Positions 32,675 to 40,648 of a stretch of DNA of 64,000 nucleotides are shown here, one piece after another (position 1 is the stretch's first letter; every line of letters starts with the position of its first letter). The translations under genes and the position numbers were made by a program. Below the pieces are notes generated by a model. The model was not told the origin of the DNA, did not search any database, and saw only the letters and a program-made list of their open reading frames with translations. Source of the stretch: JBFMCT01 sp046565765 (lineage in GTDB: Bacteria > Actinomycetota > Acidimicrobiia > Acidimicrobiales > AC-14); NCBI GenBank assembly GCA_046565765.1, contig JBKHXX010000038.1:1-64000 (forward strand). The letters are read 5' to 3'.

Positions 32675-33784
32675 TCAGGACACCCGCACGGGCATGAGCA
32701 GGTACAGGTAGTCGGCGCCCTCGAGTGGGCGGACGGTGGCCGGCTTCAGGGCGTCGAGCGTCTCCAGCAGGACCTCGTCGCCGCCGCAGGCCTCGATGCC
32801 GTCGATGAGGAACTCGGGGTTGAAGGCCACCACCATCTCGGCCCCCTCGTACTTGGCCTCGACGTCCTCCCGGGCCTGGCCCACGTCCTGGGTGATGGCG
32901 CTCAGCTCGACCGCATCGGGCCGCAGCGACAGGCGCACGGGGGCGGCGTCGCGGGCCAGCAGCTTGACCCGGCGCACGGCGTCGAGGAAGGGCGCCTTGG
33001 CCACCGTGAGGCGGTTGGGGTAGTGGGGCGGGATCAGCTGGCGGTAGTTGGGGAAGTCGCCCTCCAGCAGGCGGGTGGTGAGGCGCACGGTGTGGCCGCC
33101 TTCGGGACCGACCGCGAACGAGGCCTCGTCGGTGCCCAGGCGCAGGGCGACGTGCTGGGCGCCCGACAGGATGCGGGCCAGCTCCCCCAGGGCCCGGGAC
33201 GGCACCAGGACGTGCTGGCCCTCGGCCAGCAGGGTGGTGCCGGGCAGGTCGCGCAGGGCGAGGCGGTAGGAGTCGGTGGAGACCAGCCTGAGGCCGGCCG
33301 ACTCCGCCTCGAACAACACGCCGGTGAGGATGGGGCGGGCATCGTCCTTGCTGGCCGCCCGCACCACCTGGTTGAGGGCGCCGACCAGCGAGGGGGCGTC
33401 GAGGTCGACCGCGTCGCCCGTGACCTGGGGGAGGCGGAGGAACTCCTCGGCGGGGAGGACCCGCACCGCGAACTGGGAGCGCCCGGAGGCGATGGTGGCC
33501 TCGCTCCCCTCCACGGCCAGGGTGACGGCCCCCGGCTCCAGGGCCCGCACGATGTCGGTAGCCAGGCGGGCGGGCACCACACACACCCCCGGCTCCGAGC
33601 CGGTGACGGCCAGCTCCACCTGCACGGTGAGGTCGAGGTCGCTGCCGGCCAGGTGGAGGCGGTCGGCGTCGAGCTCCATGCGGATGCCGGACAGGGCGGG
33701 CAGCGCCCCCCCGCGGGTGGCAGCGGCCCGGCCGGCGATCGACATGGCCTCGACGAGGGCGTCACGTTCGGCTCGAAATCTCAT
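32675..33784 (-). CDS. dnaN: DNA polymerase III beta sliding clamp
   Basis: 369 aa. Clamp features: MRFRAERDALVEAM start, LSGIRMELDADRLHLAGSDLDLTV, VLFEAESAGLRLVSTDSYRLA and the C-terminal YLLMPVRVS hydrophobic end that precedes the stop. Forms the dimeric ring that tethers polymerase III. It follows dnaA and precedes recF as in most bacteria. AGGA lies six bases upstream of the ATG. Confidence 0.95.
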   Translation of the reverse strand: MRFRAERDALVEAMSIAGRAAATRGGALPALSGIRMELDADRLHLAGSDLDLTVQVELAVTGSEPGVCVVPARLATDIVRALEPGAVTLAVEGSEATIASGRSQFAVRVLPAEEFLRLPQVTGDAVDLDAPSLVGALNQVVRAASKDDARPILTGVLFEAESAGLRLVSTDSYRLALRDLPGTTLLAEGQHVLVPSRALGELARILSGAQHVALRLGTDEASFAVGPEGGHTVRLTTRLLEGDFPNYRQLIPPHYPNRLTVAKAPFLDAVRRVKLLARDAAPVRLSLRPDAVELSAITQDVGQAREDVEAKYEGAEMVVAFNPEFLIDGIEACGGDEVLLETLDALKPATVRPLEGADYLYLLMPVRVS

Positions 33785-34000
33785 GGGACGTCCTGTTTAC
33801 CTTCGTTATGAGACAGGTATGAAAGGGAAGCACTGGTAGTAGGCCCTGTGGATTGAGGACAACCGGCGACGGGGCTGGTCACGGCCCGTGAATTGCACGA
33901 ATGTGCTTCCGCAGGGGGCTCCTTCGCGGCTGAGGAAGCGGCGGAGGCCTGTGGAAAGCGCGGCGCTGGTCCCCAACTTTGCCGCTGGCGCGCGGCCCCG
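33785..34000. other. dnaA-dnaN intergenic region, candidate oriC part
   Basis: 216 bases without a gene. Two DnaA-box-like nonamers matching TTATCCACA at 7 of 9 sit at 33847-33855 (TGTGGATTG) and 33950-33958 (TGTGGAAAG), both on the complementary strand, beside a short AT-rich patch (about 33793-33830, TTTACCTTCGTTATGAG). The gap between dnaA and dnaN is the usual actinobacterial origin, but few good boxes are seen, so the origin may extend to the other side of dnaA. Confidence 0.5.
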
Positions 34001-35503
34001 TCATCCACCGGCGCGAATGCGGTGGATCAGGGCGGTCACCTGGTCGTAGATCGGCCGCCGTTCCTTCATGAGCTGGGAGATCTTCTCGACCGCGTGCATG
34101 ACCGTGGTGTGGTCGCGGTCGCCGAACACCCGCCCGATGGCCGGGTAGCTGAAGTCGGTCAGCTCCCGGAACACGTACATGCCGACCTGGCGGGCCTGCA
34201 CGAGGGGGCGGCTGCGGCTCTTGCCGGTGAGCTCCTCCACGGGGTGGCCGAACATCTCCGACGTGGCGTCGAGGATCATCTTGGGGGTGATGCGGCGGCT
34301 GTCCGTCCCCCCGATGAGGCGGCCCAGGACCTCCTCGGCCACCGCCGGCGACAGGGTCACGTGGTTGAGGCTGGCGTAGGCCGACGCCCGCAGCAGGGCC
34401 CCCTCCAGCTCCCGGATGTTGTCGGTGATGTGGGTGGCGATGTACTCCAGGACGCCGTCGGGGATGGCGATGGGCTGGCCGTTGGCCCACTTGCGCAGGA
34501 TGGCCAGGCGGGTCTCGAGGTCGGGGGGCTGGACGTCGGTGATGAGCCCGCCGGCGAAGCGGCTGCGCAGCCGCTCCTCCAGGGTGGCGATGTTGCGGGG
34601 GGCCCGGTCGGAGGAGATCACGACCTGGCGGCCGGCGGAGTGGAGGTGCTCGAAGGTGTGGAAGAACTCCTCCTGGAACCGCTCCTTGTTCTCGATGAAC
34701 TGCACGTCGTCCACCAGGAGGACATGGCAGTCTCGGTAGCGGCGCTTGAAGGCGGTGGTGGCGTTGGTGCGGATGCTGTCGACGAAGTCGTTGAGGAACG
34801 TCTCCGTCGACACGTAGCGCACGTGCATGGCCGGGTAGTGCTCGTGCACGTAGTGGGCGATGGCGTGGAGCAGGTGGGTCTTGCCCAGGCCGGTGCGCCC
34901 GTAGATGAACAGCGGGTTCCACGACCGGGCCGGCTGCTCGGCCACGGCCAGGGCCGCGGCGTGGGCGAAGCGGTTGGAGTCGCCGATGACGAAGTCGTCG
35001 AAGGTGAACTTGGGGTTCAACGGCGAGTCGCCCGGGGGCGTGGCCTGCATCGGGACGGCGGGGGCGGCGGGGGCGGCGGGGGCGGCCGCTGGAGCTTCGG
35101 CGGGGGTGGCCGCGGGAGCGGCCGAGGGGGCGGCCGCGGCGGGTGGGATCACGGTGGTGCTCGGGGGCGCGGGCTCGTCGTCGACGGCGGCGTCGGTGGC
35201 GACGTCGAAGACCACCGTGTAGGGCTCGCCGGTGACCTCCGTCAGCACCTGCTGGATGCGGTCGAGGTGCCGCGACTCGATCCGCTCCTTGGCCAGGATG
35301 CTGGGAACGCTCACCCGCAACCGGTTGCCCTCGAGGGCGGTGGCGCGGGCGCCTGCCAACCAGGCGTTCCACATGCCGTCGGGGAACGCATCGCGCAGCC
35401 GCCCCACGCATGTGGCCCACAGAAACTCGGCCCCGGCCAGCGCACACCTCCCGTCCCGTCCACCAGATATCCACAGGCTGGGGAAATCTGGTGGTGCCTT
35501 CAT
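34001..35503 (-). CDS. dnaA: Chromosomal replication initiator DnaA
   Basis: 500 aa from ATG 35503. Domain I LWATCVGRLRDAFPDGMW; a Pro/Ala-rich linker (APAAPAAPAVP) as domain II; AAA+ with GRTGLGKTHLLHAI, VDDVQFIENKERFQEEFFHTF (quoted in two parts), and domain IV ending RVFGDRDHTTVMHAV, the DnaA-box-binding signature. The ATG has no ribosome-binding site and its codons cover a DnaA box-like hairpin; GGGAGG six bases before a CTG at 35440 suggests the real start is there (479 aa). Confidence 0.93.
   Translation of the reverse strand: MKAPPDFPSLWISGGRDGRCALAGAEFLWATCVGRLRDAFPDGMWNAWLAGARATALEGNRLRVSVPSILAKERIESRHLDRIQQVLTEVTGEPYTVVFDVATDAAVDDEPAPPSTTVIPPAAAAPSAAPAATPAEAPAAAPAAPAAPAVPMQATPPGDSPLNPKFTFDDFVIGDSNRFAHAAALAVAEQPARSWNPLFIYGRTGLGKTHLLHAIAHYVHEHYPAMHVRYVSTETFLNDFVDSIRTNATTAFKRRYRDCHVLLVDDVQFIENKERFQEEFFHTFEHLHSAGRQVVISSDRAPRNIATLEERLRSRFAGGLITDVQPPDLETRLAILRKWANGQPIAIPDGVLEYIATHITDNIRELEGALLRASAYASLNHVTLSPAVAEEVLGRLIGGTDSRRITPKMILDATSEMFGHPVEELTGKSRSRPLVQARQVGMYVFRELTDFSYPAIGRVFGDRDHTTVMHAVEKISQLMKERRPIYDQVTALIHRIRAGG
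35460..35494. repeat. Hairpin with DnaA-box-like loop upstream of dnaA
   Basis: A 9-bp inverted repeat CCACCAGAT/ATCTGGTGG whose 17-base centre, together with the arm edge, contains ATATCCACA (35467-35475), an 8 of 9 match to TTATCCACA. It could be part of oriC or an autoregulatory site of dnaA. If dnaA starts at the CTG at 35440 the site lies in its 5' leader. Confidence 0.5.
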
Positions 35504-35758
35504 TCGTGCCGCGGCACGGGCCGACCGGGATCGACCACAGGGCCGGGGAAGTGAGGGGCCTGTCACCGGAGGCCGCTTCTCCGGAGCGTGGAGAACCGTA
35601 CCACCGCGGGCCCCGGCCGCATCAAGGGCGTAGTTCCAAGGTTTTTCGCCACGGGCGGGGCCGGACGGCGGGCGCGGTACGCTGGGCCCGACCTCTTGGG
35701 CCAGCGGGCCGGCGCGCGCCGGAGCGAGCGGCCCATCGTCCCCTCGGGGAGGCCATGC
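35504..35758. other. dnaA-rpmH divergent promoter region
   Basis: 255 bases between divergent dnaA and rpmH with no gene. It must contain both promoters. Only isolated fragments resembling DnaA boxes (GACCACAGG, GTGGAGAAC) and a TTTTTCG patch near 35641 are visible. Confidence 0.5.
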
Positions 35759-35893
35759 GTGAAACGTCCCTACCAACCCAACAACCGCAAGCGGGCGAAG
35801 CGCCACGGGTTCCGCCACCGGATGTCGACCCGCGCCGGGCGGGCGATCCTGTCGGCGCGCCGCCGCAAGGGCCGCCACAAGCTGTCGGCCTAG
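35759..35893 (+). CDS. rpmH: 50S ribosomal protein L34
   Basis: 44 aa, GTG start with GGGGAGG upstream. MKRPYQPNNRKRAKRHGF and FRHRMSTRAGRAILSARRRKG (overlapping, quoted in parts) are the near-invariant L34 sequence; length is standard. First gene of the rpmH-rnpA-yidD-yidC-jag-rsmG series. Confidence 0.97.
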   Translation: MKRPYQPNNRKRAKRHGFRHRMSTRAGRAILSARRRKGRHKLSA

Positions 35894-35916
35894 CCGGGGC
35901 GGGGCCGGCCGGCCGG

Positions 35917-36255
35917 GTGGAGTCCCTGCGGGGGCGGGCCGCCTTCGCCGAGCTGAGGAGCGCGGGCCGGCGGGTGCGAAGAGGGACGGTCACGGTAACG
36001 TGGGTGCCGGGCGACCCCGCCGAACCGCCGAGGGTCGCCTATGCCGTCGGCCGTCGGGCTGGTGGCGCAGTGGTCCGCAACCGGATTCGGCGCCGGCTGC
36101 GGTCGATCGTCCGGGAGGTTGGCGCCGAGCTGGTCCCGGGTGCATACCTCGTCGGCGCGGGCGCCGATGCGGCGACCCTTCCCTACGGAGAGCTGAGGAC
36201 CACGGTGAGCGAAGCGTTGCGAGCGGTGACAGCTCGCCGGGGGCGCGCTGCCTGA
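35917..36255 (+). CDS. rnpA: Ribonuclease P protein component
   Basis: 112 aa from GTG 35917. The RNR motif VVRNRIRRRLRSIVRE, plus RVAYAVGRRAGGAV before it, identifies the protein subunit that assists the RNase P RNA in tRNA 5' maturation. It follows rpmH by 23 bases and its TGA overlaps the yidD ATG by one base. Confidence 0.93.
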   Translation: MESLRGRAAFAELRSAGRRVRRGTVTVTWVPGDPAEPPRVAYAVGRRAGGAVVRNRIRRRLRSIVREVGAELVPGAYLVGAGADAATLPYGELRTTVSEALRAVTARRGRAA

Positions 36256-36506
36256 TGCTACGTCGAGTGGTGGCTCAGTCACTTATTGTGGCCGTACGCG
36301 GCTACCAGGCGGCGCGGATCGGGCGTCCATCCCCGTGCCGGTTCCTTCCCACCTGCTCGAACTACGCCATCGAGGCCCTCGAGGCGCACGGAGCGGCGCG
36401 GGGCATGTGGCTGGCGGCGCGGCGGATCGGGCGGTGCCATCCCTGGGGGGGCATGGGCTTCGACCCCGTCCCCGACGGCCGGGCGGCGGCGCGGGGCGCC
36501 TCGTGA
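36255..36506 (+). CDS. yidD: Membrane protein insertion efficiency factor YidD
   Basis: 83 aa. Contains CRFLPTCSNYAIEALEAHG and RIGRCHPWGGMGFDPVP, the diagnostic Cys-containing YidD motifs. Small basic membrane-associated protein that helps YidC-dependent insertion. One-base overlap with rnpA and GTGA overlap with yidC. Confidence 0.95.
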   Translation: MLRRVVAQSLIVAVRGYQAARIGRPSPCRFLPTCSNYAIEALEAHGAARGMWLAARRIGRCHPWGGMGFDPVPDGRAAARGAS

Positions 36507-37759
36507 GGTCGCTCGACGTGCTCGGGTTCTGGATCCTCGACCCGCTCTACATCGGGCTCGGCACGCTCCTGTCGTGGTTCTACTCCGTCGTCCCGTCGTT
36601 CGCGGTGGCGATCATCCTGCTGACCATCGCCGTCTCGGTCCTGCGCATGCCGCTGGTGGCCAAGCAGGTCAAGTCCCAGCAGGAGATGCAGAAGGTCCAG
36701 CCGGAGCTGAAGCGGATCCAGGCCAAGTACAAGGCCGACCCGCAGAAGCGCAACGAGGAGTTGATGAAGCTCTACAAGGAGCACAACGTCAACCCGTTCG
36801 CCGGCTGCCTGCCGATGCTGCTGCAGATGCCGATCTTCATCGTGCTCTACCGCCTGATCAACGACCTGGGCCGGCCTGAGCCGAAGCACATTCCCACGGG
36901 GAGTGACTTGTACAGCGCTCTGCGTGAGTCGGGCGGAGAGATGCGTTCGTTCGGGATCGACCTGGCCGACGCCGCGTCGAGGGTCTCCGGGTTCGGCAAC
37001 CTCCTCCCCTACCTCGTGCTGATCGCCCTGGTCGTGGGCACCGGCTACTTCCAGCAACGCCAGATGACGGCCCGGCTGCCCAAGGACGCCATCAACCCCC
37101 AGATGCAGATCATGACCAAGATCTTCCCGGCCTTCATGGGGTTCTTCTCGTTCTCCATCCCCGCCGGGGTCGTCCTGTACTTCATCGTCTCCAACTTCTG
37201 GCAGATCGGCCAGCAGGCCGTGATGTTCCGCCGCCGCCAGGCCGCCGAGGCCGCCGCCGGCAGTGGGGCTGGAGCGGGGGCGAAGGGCGGGGGGTCGAAG
37301 GGGACGGCATCGCCGCCGGCCAAGCCGGCCAAGGCGTCGAAGCCGGCCAAGGGCGGCGGGTTCATGGCCCGCATGGCCGAGGCGGCGGCGGAGCGGCAGA
37401 AGGAGCAGGCTCGGCGGGCCCAGCAGGCCGCCGACGCGGACGACAAGACCGACCGCGGGGCGGGCGGGGCAGGCGGCGGGGCGGGCGGCAGGAGCGGCGC
37501 TAAGAGCGGCGGCAACGGCAAGGTCGATCCCGCGGCCCGCAAGGGCGGAGGCGGCGGCGGCAAGGCCGGCGGGGGCAAGGCCGGTGGCGGTGGCCAGGCC
37601 CGGGGCGGTGGTGGCGGTGGCCAGGCCCGGGGCGGAGGCGGCGGCGGCAAGGGCGGCGGCGGCAACGGCCGGGTGACGCCCAAAGGCGGCGGCGGCCGGG
37701 CCCAGGGCAAGGGCTCGGGGTCACGATCGAAGTCCCGCAACTCGCGAAGGGGCAGGTAG
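36503..37759 (+). CDS. yidC: Membrane protein insertase YidC
   Basis: 418 aa, GTG overlapping the yidD stop. Five-helix core without the periplasmic domain: FWILDPLYIGLGTLLSWFY, LTIAVSVLRMPLVAKQVKSQ with the functional Arg, NPFAGCLPMLLQMPIFIVLY, FFSFSIPAGVVLYFIVSNFW. The last 165 aa form an unusually long Gly/Lys/Arg-rich disordered tail (GGGGGKAGGG units), probably ribosome-contacting. jag follows immediately. Confidence 0.95.
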   Translation: MRSLDVLGFWILDPLYIGLGTLLSWFYSVVPSFAVAIILLTIAVSVLRMPLVAKQVKSQQEMQKVQPELKRIQAKYKADPQKRNEELMKLYKEHNVNPFAGCLPMLLQMPIFIVLYRLINDLGRPEPKHIPTGSDLYSALRESGGEMRSFGIDLADAASRVSGFGNLLPYLVLIALVVGTGYFQQRQMTARLPKDAINPQMQIMTKIFPAFMGFFSFSIPAGVVLYFIVSNFWQIGQQAVMFRRRQAAEAAAGSGAGAGAKGGGSKGTASPPAKPAKASKPAKGGGFMARMAEAAAERQKEQARRAQQAADADDKTDRGAGGAGGGAGGRSGAKSGGNGKVDPAARKGGGGGGKAGGGKAGGGGQARGGGGGGQARGGGGGGKGGGGNGRVTPKGGGGRAQGKGSGSRSKSRNSRRGR

Positions 37760-37761
37760 CG

Positions 37762-38688
37762 GTGGAGTGGGTTGAAGTCACCGGAAAGACCGTCGAGGAG
37801 GCCAAGGACGCCGCCCTCGACCAGTTGGGCGTCGACGAGGCCGAGGCCGAGTTCGAGGTCCTCGAGGAGCCCAAGGCCGGCCTGTTCGGCCGGTTGCGGT
37901 CGGAGGCACGGGTTCGGGCGCGGGTCCTGCCCAGCTCGCCCCGGCCCAAGCTGGACCGCCGCGAGCGGCGGCGGGGCCGGCGGGGGAAGGAAGGAGGCGA
38001 GGGCGCCGGAGCGGGGGCGGGTGCGGCTGCCGGCAGCGGCGACACCGGCGGCGGGGCGACCTCCGGCCGGGGCTCCAGCGGCGGCCCGGGCAGTTCGGGT
38101 GGTGGCGGTGGAGGTCGGGCCCGGCAGGGCAATCGCAACGGAGGCCGCCGGAGCGCACCGGCGGCACAGGACCGGGGATCGATCGAGCGAGAGGACGACG
38201 ACGTGGCCGAGAGTGCCGAGGACGGGAACGAGGTCGAGGTGGCGGAGGCCTTCCTGACCGGGCTGCTCGAGACGTTCGGCGCGCCCTTCACCTTGGAGCA
38301 GCGTCCGCTGGACGACGACCTGGTCGAGCTCAGCGTGAAGGGGGAGGACCTGGGCCTGCTCATCGGCCCCCGGGGCCAGACCCTCGCCGCCGTGCAGGAG
38401 CTGACCCGTACCGTCGTGCAGCGCCGGTCGCAGGGCCGGGCCGGGCGGATCGTGCTCGACATCGCCGGCTACCGCCAGGCTCGGCGGGCGGCGCTAGAGC
38501 GGTTCGCCACCGAGGTGGCCGGCCAGGTGCGGTCCTCGGGCGTGGCTCGGGTGCTGGAGCCCATGCCCCCGGCCGACCGCAAGGTGGTCCACGACACGAT
38601 CAACGCCCTCGACGGCGTGACCACCAGCTCGGAGGGGGAGGAGCCCCGGCGGCGTGTGGTGATCTCCCCGCAGGCGACGGCCGAGTAG
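37762..38688 (+). CDS. jag: Jag/KhpB RNA-binding protein
   Basis: 308 aa, GTG start. Jag-N domain (WVEVTGKTVEEAKDAALDQL, FEVLEEPKAGLFGRL), a 110-aa low-complexity Gly/Arg linker, a KH domain with GPRG (LGLLIGPRGQTLAAVQ) and an R3H domain (MPPADRKVVHDTI with Arg-x3-His). Binds RNA and, with KhpA, affects envelope growth. The linker is longer than usual. Confidence 0.93.
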   Translation: MEWVEVTGKTVEEAKDAALDQLGVDEAEAEFEVLEEPKAGLFGRLRSEARVRARVLPSSPRPKLDRRERRRGRRGKEGGEGAGAGAGAAAGSGDTGGGATSGRGSSGGPGSSGGGGGGRARQGNRNGGRRSAPAAQDRGSIEREDDDVAESAEDGNEVEVAEAFLTGLLETFGAPFTLEQRPLDDDLVELSVKGEDLGLLIGPRGQTLAAVQELTRTVVQRRSQGRAGRIVLDIAGYRQARRAALERFATEVAGQVRSSGVARVLEPMPPADRKVVHDTINALDGVTTSSEGEEPRRRVVISPQATAE

Positions 38689-38698
38689 GCCCCTGCTG

Positions 38699-39412
38699 GT
38701 GGACCCCGGCCGGCGGGCCGGGCTGCTACGGGTGCTGGAGCGGGCGCGCGCCATCGGCCTGCTCGGACCGGGCCCGGTCGAACCGCACGTCGAGCACGCG
38801 CTGGCCTTCGGCCTGCCCGTGCCGGACCTGTTGGGTGGCGGGGAGCGAGCCTTGGGGGGTGCCCCCGCGGTCGACCTGGGGACGGGGGCGGGGCTCCCCG
38901 GTCTGGTGCTGGCCAGCGCCTTCGCGAAGAGCTCGTGGCTGCTCGTCGACGGGCGGGAGCGGAGCACCCGGTTCGTGGCCTGGGCGGTGACCGAGCTCGG
39001 GCTGGGGGAGCGGGTCGCGGTGCGTACCGCCCGGGCGGAGGATCTGGGCCGGGAGGTGATGCACCGGGGTCGCCACCACCTGGTGGTGGCCCGGGGGTTC
39101 GGGGCGCCCGCCGTTGTGGCCGAGTGCGCCGCTCCCCTGCTGGCTGTGGGGGGCCGGCTGGTGGTGAGCGAGCCGCCGGAGCCGTCCGACGCCCGGTGGC
39201 GGTCCGAGCCGCTGGCGGGCCTAGGGCTCGCTCTCGACGGCCGGATGGCGTCGGCTCACGCCTCGGTCGCGGCGTTCACGCAGGTCAGGCCGTGCGCCGT
39301 GGCCTACCCGCGCCGGACCGGCGTACCCGCCAAGCGGCCGTTATGGGGCGCCTCGCCCGACCCTGATGTTTCACGTGAAACTCCACGGCGAGGTTCTCCA
39401 ACCGGTACTTGA
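38699..39412 (+). CDS. rsmG: 16S rRNA (guanine-N7)-methyltransferase RsmG
   Basis: 237 aa, GTG start. SAM-binding motif AVDLGTGAGLPGLVLA and WLLVDGRERSTRFVAWAV, then VAVRTARAEDLGR, LVVARGFGAP. Modifies G527 of 16S rRNA. Two Arg/Lys-rich C-terminal segments are typical. The last codons contain the parS site at 39367-39382. Confidence 0.93.
   Translation: MDPGRRAGLLRVLERARAIGLLGPGPVEPHVEHALAFGLPVPDLLGGGERALGGAPAVDLGTGAGLPGLVLASAFAKSSWLLVDGRERSTRFVAWAVTELGLGERVAVRTARAEDLGREVMHRGRHHLVVARGFGAPAVVAECAAPLLAVGGRLVVSEPPEPSDARWRSEPLAGLGLALDGRMASAHASVAAFTQVRPCAVAYPRRTGVPAKRPLWGASPDPDVSRETPRRGSPTGT
39367..39382. promoter_or_regulatory. parS: parS centromere site
   Basis: TGTTTCACGTGAAACT, 15 of 16 bases of the consensus TGTTTCACGTGAAACA. 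It lies inside the 3' end of rsmG, 64 bases before parA. ParB should nucleate here. Confidence 0.95.
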
Positions 39413-39445
39413 TCCGGAGGTCGAGACCAGGCAAGCTGGTCACTA

Positions 39446-40648
39446 GTGTCCGAACTCGAAGTCGATGGCTCGCAGACGCCGAGTCCTTCGGGCCTGGCGG
39501 CGGCTTCCAACAGCTGGTCGGCTGCTCCCCCGCGCGATCCCGACGTCGCCGGGCCGCTCCAACAGGCGGTCGCGGCCATGCCGGCCGTCCCCGGACTGCC
39601 CGCCTTCCCAACGACGCCCGCCGAGCCCGAGCCGCCCGGCCCCGAGCCGGCCGGCGAACACCCGGCGGCCGTCCAGCCCGAAGCGGCCCCGGCGGCCGTC
39701 CAGCCCAAACCGGCCCCCATCGAACCACCGGCCGTCCAGCCCGAACCGGCCCACGTCGAACACCCGGCGGCCGTCCAGCCCGAACCGGCCCCGGCGGCCG
39801 TGCAGTCCGAACCGGCCCCGGCGCCGGCCGAGGCGGCAGCGCCTGTCCACCGGTTGCGGCCCGCCCGCCCTCTTCCGCGGGCGCTGGCGGTGGCCAACCA
39901 GAAGGGCGGCGTGGGCAAGACCACGACGGCGGTGAACCTGGGCGCCGGCCTGGCTGAGCTGGGCTTTCGTACGCTCGTGGTCGACCTCGACCCGCAGGGC
40001 AACGCCACCACCGGTCTGGGCATCAACTCCCGCAACCTGTCGTCCTCCATCTACGACGTGCTCATGAACGAGACGCCCATGGAGGACTGCATCGAGCCCA
40101 CCGCGGTTCGCAACCTGTTCGTGGCCCCGGCCACCATCGACCTGGCCGGCGCCGAGATCGAGTTGGTCCCCGCCTTCAGCCGGGAGCTGCGCCTGCGCCG
40201 CGCCCTCGACCGGCTGGGGAGCGACTACGACTACATCCTGGTGGACTGCCCGCCCTCCCTCGGCCTCCTCACCATCAACGGCATGGCGGCCGTGCAGGAG
40301 GTCCTGGTCCCCATCCAGTGCGAGTACTACGCCCTGGAGGGGCTCGGGCAGCTCATGCGCAACATCTCGCTGGTGCAGAGCAACCTCAACCCGACGCTGG
40401 AGCTGAGCACGATCGTCCTGACCATGTACGACGCCCGCACCAAGCTGTCCGACCAGGTCGTCAAGGAGGTCCGGTCCCACTTCGGGGCCAAGGTCTGCCG
40501 CAACATCGTGCCCCGCACCGTGCGCCTCTCCGAAGCGCCGTCGTTCGGGCAACCCATTCTCGTGTTCGACGCGACCTCCCGGGGTGCCATCGCCTACCGG
40601 GAGCTGGCAAAGGAGGTGAGCGGTGGCGCGGCGAGGCGGACTGGGTAG
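39446..40648 (+). CDS. parA: Chromosome-partitioning ATPase ParA, with long disordered N-terminus
   Basis: 400 aa, GTG start. The deviant Walker A KGGVGKTT is at residues 153-160, followed by VVDLDPQGNATTGLG and VDCPPSLGLL; normal ParA proteins start about 10 residues before the Walker A. Here about 145 residues precede it, mostly Pro/Ala/Glu, with an AVQPEPAP repeat copied five or so times at residues 73-125 and also recognisable at DNA level (CGGCCGTCCAGCCCGAA units). It could be a tether or interaction tail. It overlaps parB by 26 bases. Confidence 0.95.
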   Translation: MSELEVDGSQTPSPSGLAAASNSWSAAPPRDPDVAGPLQQAVAAMPAVPGLPAFPTTPAEPEPPGPEPAGEHPAAVQPEAAPAAVQPKPAPIEPPAVQPEPAHVEHPAAVQPEPAPAAVQSEPAPAPAEAAAPVHRLRPARPLPRALAVANQKGGVGKTTTAVNLGAGLAELGFRTLVVDLDPQGNATTGLGINSRNLSSSIYDVLMNETPMEDCIEPTAVRNLFVAPATIDLAGAEIELVPAFSRELRLRRALDRLGSDYDYILVDCPPSLGLLTINGMAAVQEVLVPIQCEYYALEGLGQLMRNISLVQSNLNPTLELSTIVLTMYDARTKLSDQVVKEVRSHFGAKVCRNIVPRTVRLSEAPSFGQPILVFDATSRGAIAYRELAKEVSGGAARRTG

